In this document: in pieces, positions 63,272 to 64,000 of the stretch
How the letters are laid out: each line of letters opens with the position of its first letter
Numbering within the stretch: the stretch's first letter is position 1
Assembly (NCBI RefSeq): GCF_029870955.1
Contig: NZ_PGFQ01000001.1
Coordinates: forward strand, 2,976,001-3,040,000
DNA length: 64,000 nt
Reading direction: 5' to 3'
Source: Sulfitobacter faviae
GTDB taxonomy: Bacteria > Pseudomonadota > Alphaproteobacteria > Rhodobacterales > Rhodobacteraceae
Translations under genes and position numbers: made by a program
Notes under the pieces: generated by a model
What the model saw: the letters and a program-made list of their open reading frames with translations, nothing else
What the model was told of the DNA's origin: nothing
Databases searched by the model: none

Positions 63272-63865
63272 TTATTCTGCGACCTTTGCGGTGTCGCTCT
63301 TGCTGTCGCCACCCTCCTGCGGCTGTGCCTCTGCCGCTTTCGGCTTGGGCTTGCGGCGCGGGGCGCGTTTCGGCTTCGGCTTGCTCTCGGGCGTGTCGAC
63401 CAGCGTGCTCTCTTCGCTGTTCGGCTCGGCCTCGGCCTGCTGTTGCGCGGGCTCTTGCTGCTCGGGCTGTTTGTCGGCTTTCGGCTGCTCGCCCTGCGAC
63501 TGGCCGCCCTGCTGCGCCTCGCGCTCCTGACGCTCGGCCCGCTCGCGATCCCGCTCGGCCTGACGCTCACGGTTCTGGCGCTCTTGCTCCTCGCGGCGCT
63601 GGTCCACTTCGCGCTGCGCCTCGCTCAGCAGGCGCAGGTAGTGTTCGGCGTGCTGTTGAAAGTTCTCGGCGGCCACACGGTCATTGCTCAACTGGGCATC
63701 GCGGGCCAGCTGATTGTATTTCTCGATAACCTGCTGCGGCGTGCCGCGCACCTTGCCCTCGGGGCCGGAGCTGTCGAAAACACGGTTGACGACATTGCCG
63801 CCGCCACCTTGCGACGAGCGTTTGCGGTTATTCTTCGACCGGGAGCGTGATCTGGGAGAATTCAT
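63272..63865 (-). CDS. DUF4167 protein, highly charged
   Basis: A 197-residue protein. The N-terminal conserved block (SRSKNNRKRSSQGGGGNVVN; RVFDSSGPEGKVRGTPQQV; FQQHAEHYLRLLSEAQRE) fits DUF4167 in alphaproteobacteria. The rest is a coiled, Glu/Arg/Gln-rich region followed by Ala/Pro/Lys repeats. The basic N-terminus suggests RNA or ribosome binding, which is inference. The stop lies within 2 nt of the terminator stem. Confidence 0.87.
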   Translation of the reverse strand: MNSPRSRSRSKNNRKRSSQGGGGNVVNRVFDSSGPEGKVRGTPQQVIEKYNQLARDAQLSNDRVAAENFQQHAEHYLRLLSEAQREVDQRREEQERQNRERQAERDRERAERQEREAQQGGQSQGEQPKADKQPEQQEPAQQQAEAEPNSEESTLVDTPESKPKPKRAPRRKPKPKAAEAQPQEGGDSKSDTAKVAE

Positions 63866-63932
63866 GGAATGATGTCAGCCTTGTGTGCTGTGTGTCGTTC
63901 ACCGGGGGTGCAAAGCACGTCTTGAACCCGGC

Positions 63933-64000
63933 CTAAGCGATATGTTGGGCATAGTGCCGCGCGGGACCGCCTGTGGCATCCACCGCTGCAACACCCCTGA
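63933..64000 (-). CDS. Possible C-terminal fragment of a CDS cut by the window edge
   Basis: On the minus strand a frame is open from the window edge to a TAG at 63933-63935 and ends ...RGVAAVDATGGPARHYAQHIA. Codon use looks coding, and in related genomes a gene on this strand (often prmC) precedes DUF4167, but the fragment is too short to assign. The 67 nt between it and the DUF4167 start hold nothing recognisable. Confidence 0.25.
   Translation of the reverse strand, partial: RGVAAVDATGGPARHYAQHIA

Noticed and set aside
1-64000. Mobile elements, CRISPR arrays, prophage or genomic island
   Set aside because: No transposase, integrase, phage structural gene, direct-repeat array or broad compositional shift was seen; all regions read as ordinary alphaproteobacterial core or stable accessory genes.

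Overview
The window is a GC-rich, gene-dense chromosomal segment of an alphaproteobacterium, most likely a marine member of the Rhodobacterales (Roseobacter group; a Sulfitobacter-like organism would fit, but the genus is not proven). The case rests on gene content: dmdA-acuI for DMSP catabolism, the trgA-trgB-cysK tellurite locus first described in Rhodobacter sphaeroides, a circularly permuted two-piece tmRNA with an alphaproteobacterial SspB nearby, the zeta-type F1-ATPase inhibitor, purS, an RNase E with an acidic insertion in its S1 domain, and chains of genes joined by 4-nt overlaps. I see no rRNA, IS element, prophage or CRISPR array. This looks like core genome, not an island.

Layout. 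1-1.6 kb: L,D-transpeptidase, a small exported protein, tRNA-Ser(GGA). 1.7-13.1 kb (all minus): alaX, mechanosensitive channel, cysK, trgB, trgA, cfa, DNA photolyase, a class V aminotransferase and a BCCT betaine-type transporter; stress and envelope functions dominate. 13.3-18.7 kb: HIT protein, acuI, dmdA, DinB-like, DUF1326 and DUF2182 as one minus-strand run, with a divergent GntR/FCD regulator and a predicted operator pair between. 18.7-23.2 kb: ssrA (tmRNA), chromate transporter, sspB, fumC with three small downstream genes. 23.2-31 kb: class I aldolase, P450 plus alpha/beta-hydrolase, ccdA, TusA-like protein, RNase E. 31.4-36.5 kb: small lipoprotein, dctD-dctB, purQ-purS-purC. 36.7-41.9 kb: ATPase zeta inhibitor, homocysteine methyltransferase (bmt), PA0069-type radical SAM protein, corrinoid protein, DUF1638, sufE, lipoprotein. 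41.9-49.1 kb: rnd, purN-purM, a CAU tRNA, thioesterase, EnvZ-like kinase, MBL hydrolase, DUF4112, ndk. 49.2-55.1 kb: ABC-F ATPase, MarC, membrane aspartic protease, low-complexity protein, holC, pepA. 55.2-63.9 kb: the outer-membrane operon lptF-lptG-lptD-surA-pdxA-rsmA with a lipoprotein, then DUF4167.

A property of the sequence matters for reading it. Thirteen otherwise intact genes are broken at 18 places, and every break lies in a run of G or C and is repaired by adding exactly one base to that run. After repair all 13 reading frames have lengths divisible by three and normal family lengths. I therefore treat these breaks as homopolymer under-calls in the sequence, not as pseudogenes or programmed frameshifts, and I give whole-gene coordinates spanning them.

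Functional themes: organic sulfur and one-carbon metabolism (dmdA, acuI, bmt, corrinoid protein, cysK), osmolyte and C4-dicarboxylate handling (BCCT, dctBD, mechanosensitive channel), oxidant/UV/metalloid stress (cfa, photolyase, trgAB, chrA), trans-translation (ssrA, sspB) and LPS assembly (lptFGD, surA). The most interesting poorly described items are the DUF1326-DUF2182 cysteine/methionine/histidine-rich pair inside the DMSP operon, the P450-hydrolase pair, the DctD variant without the sigma-54 contact loop, and the probable split methionine synthase.
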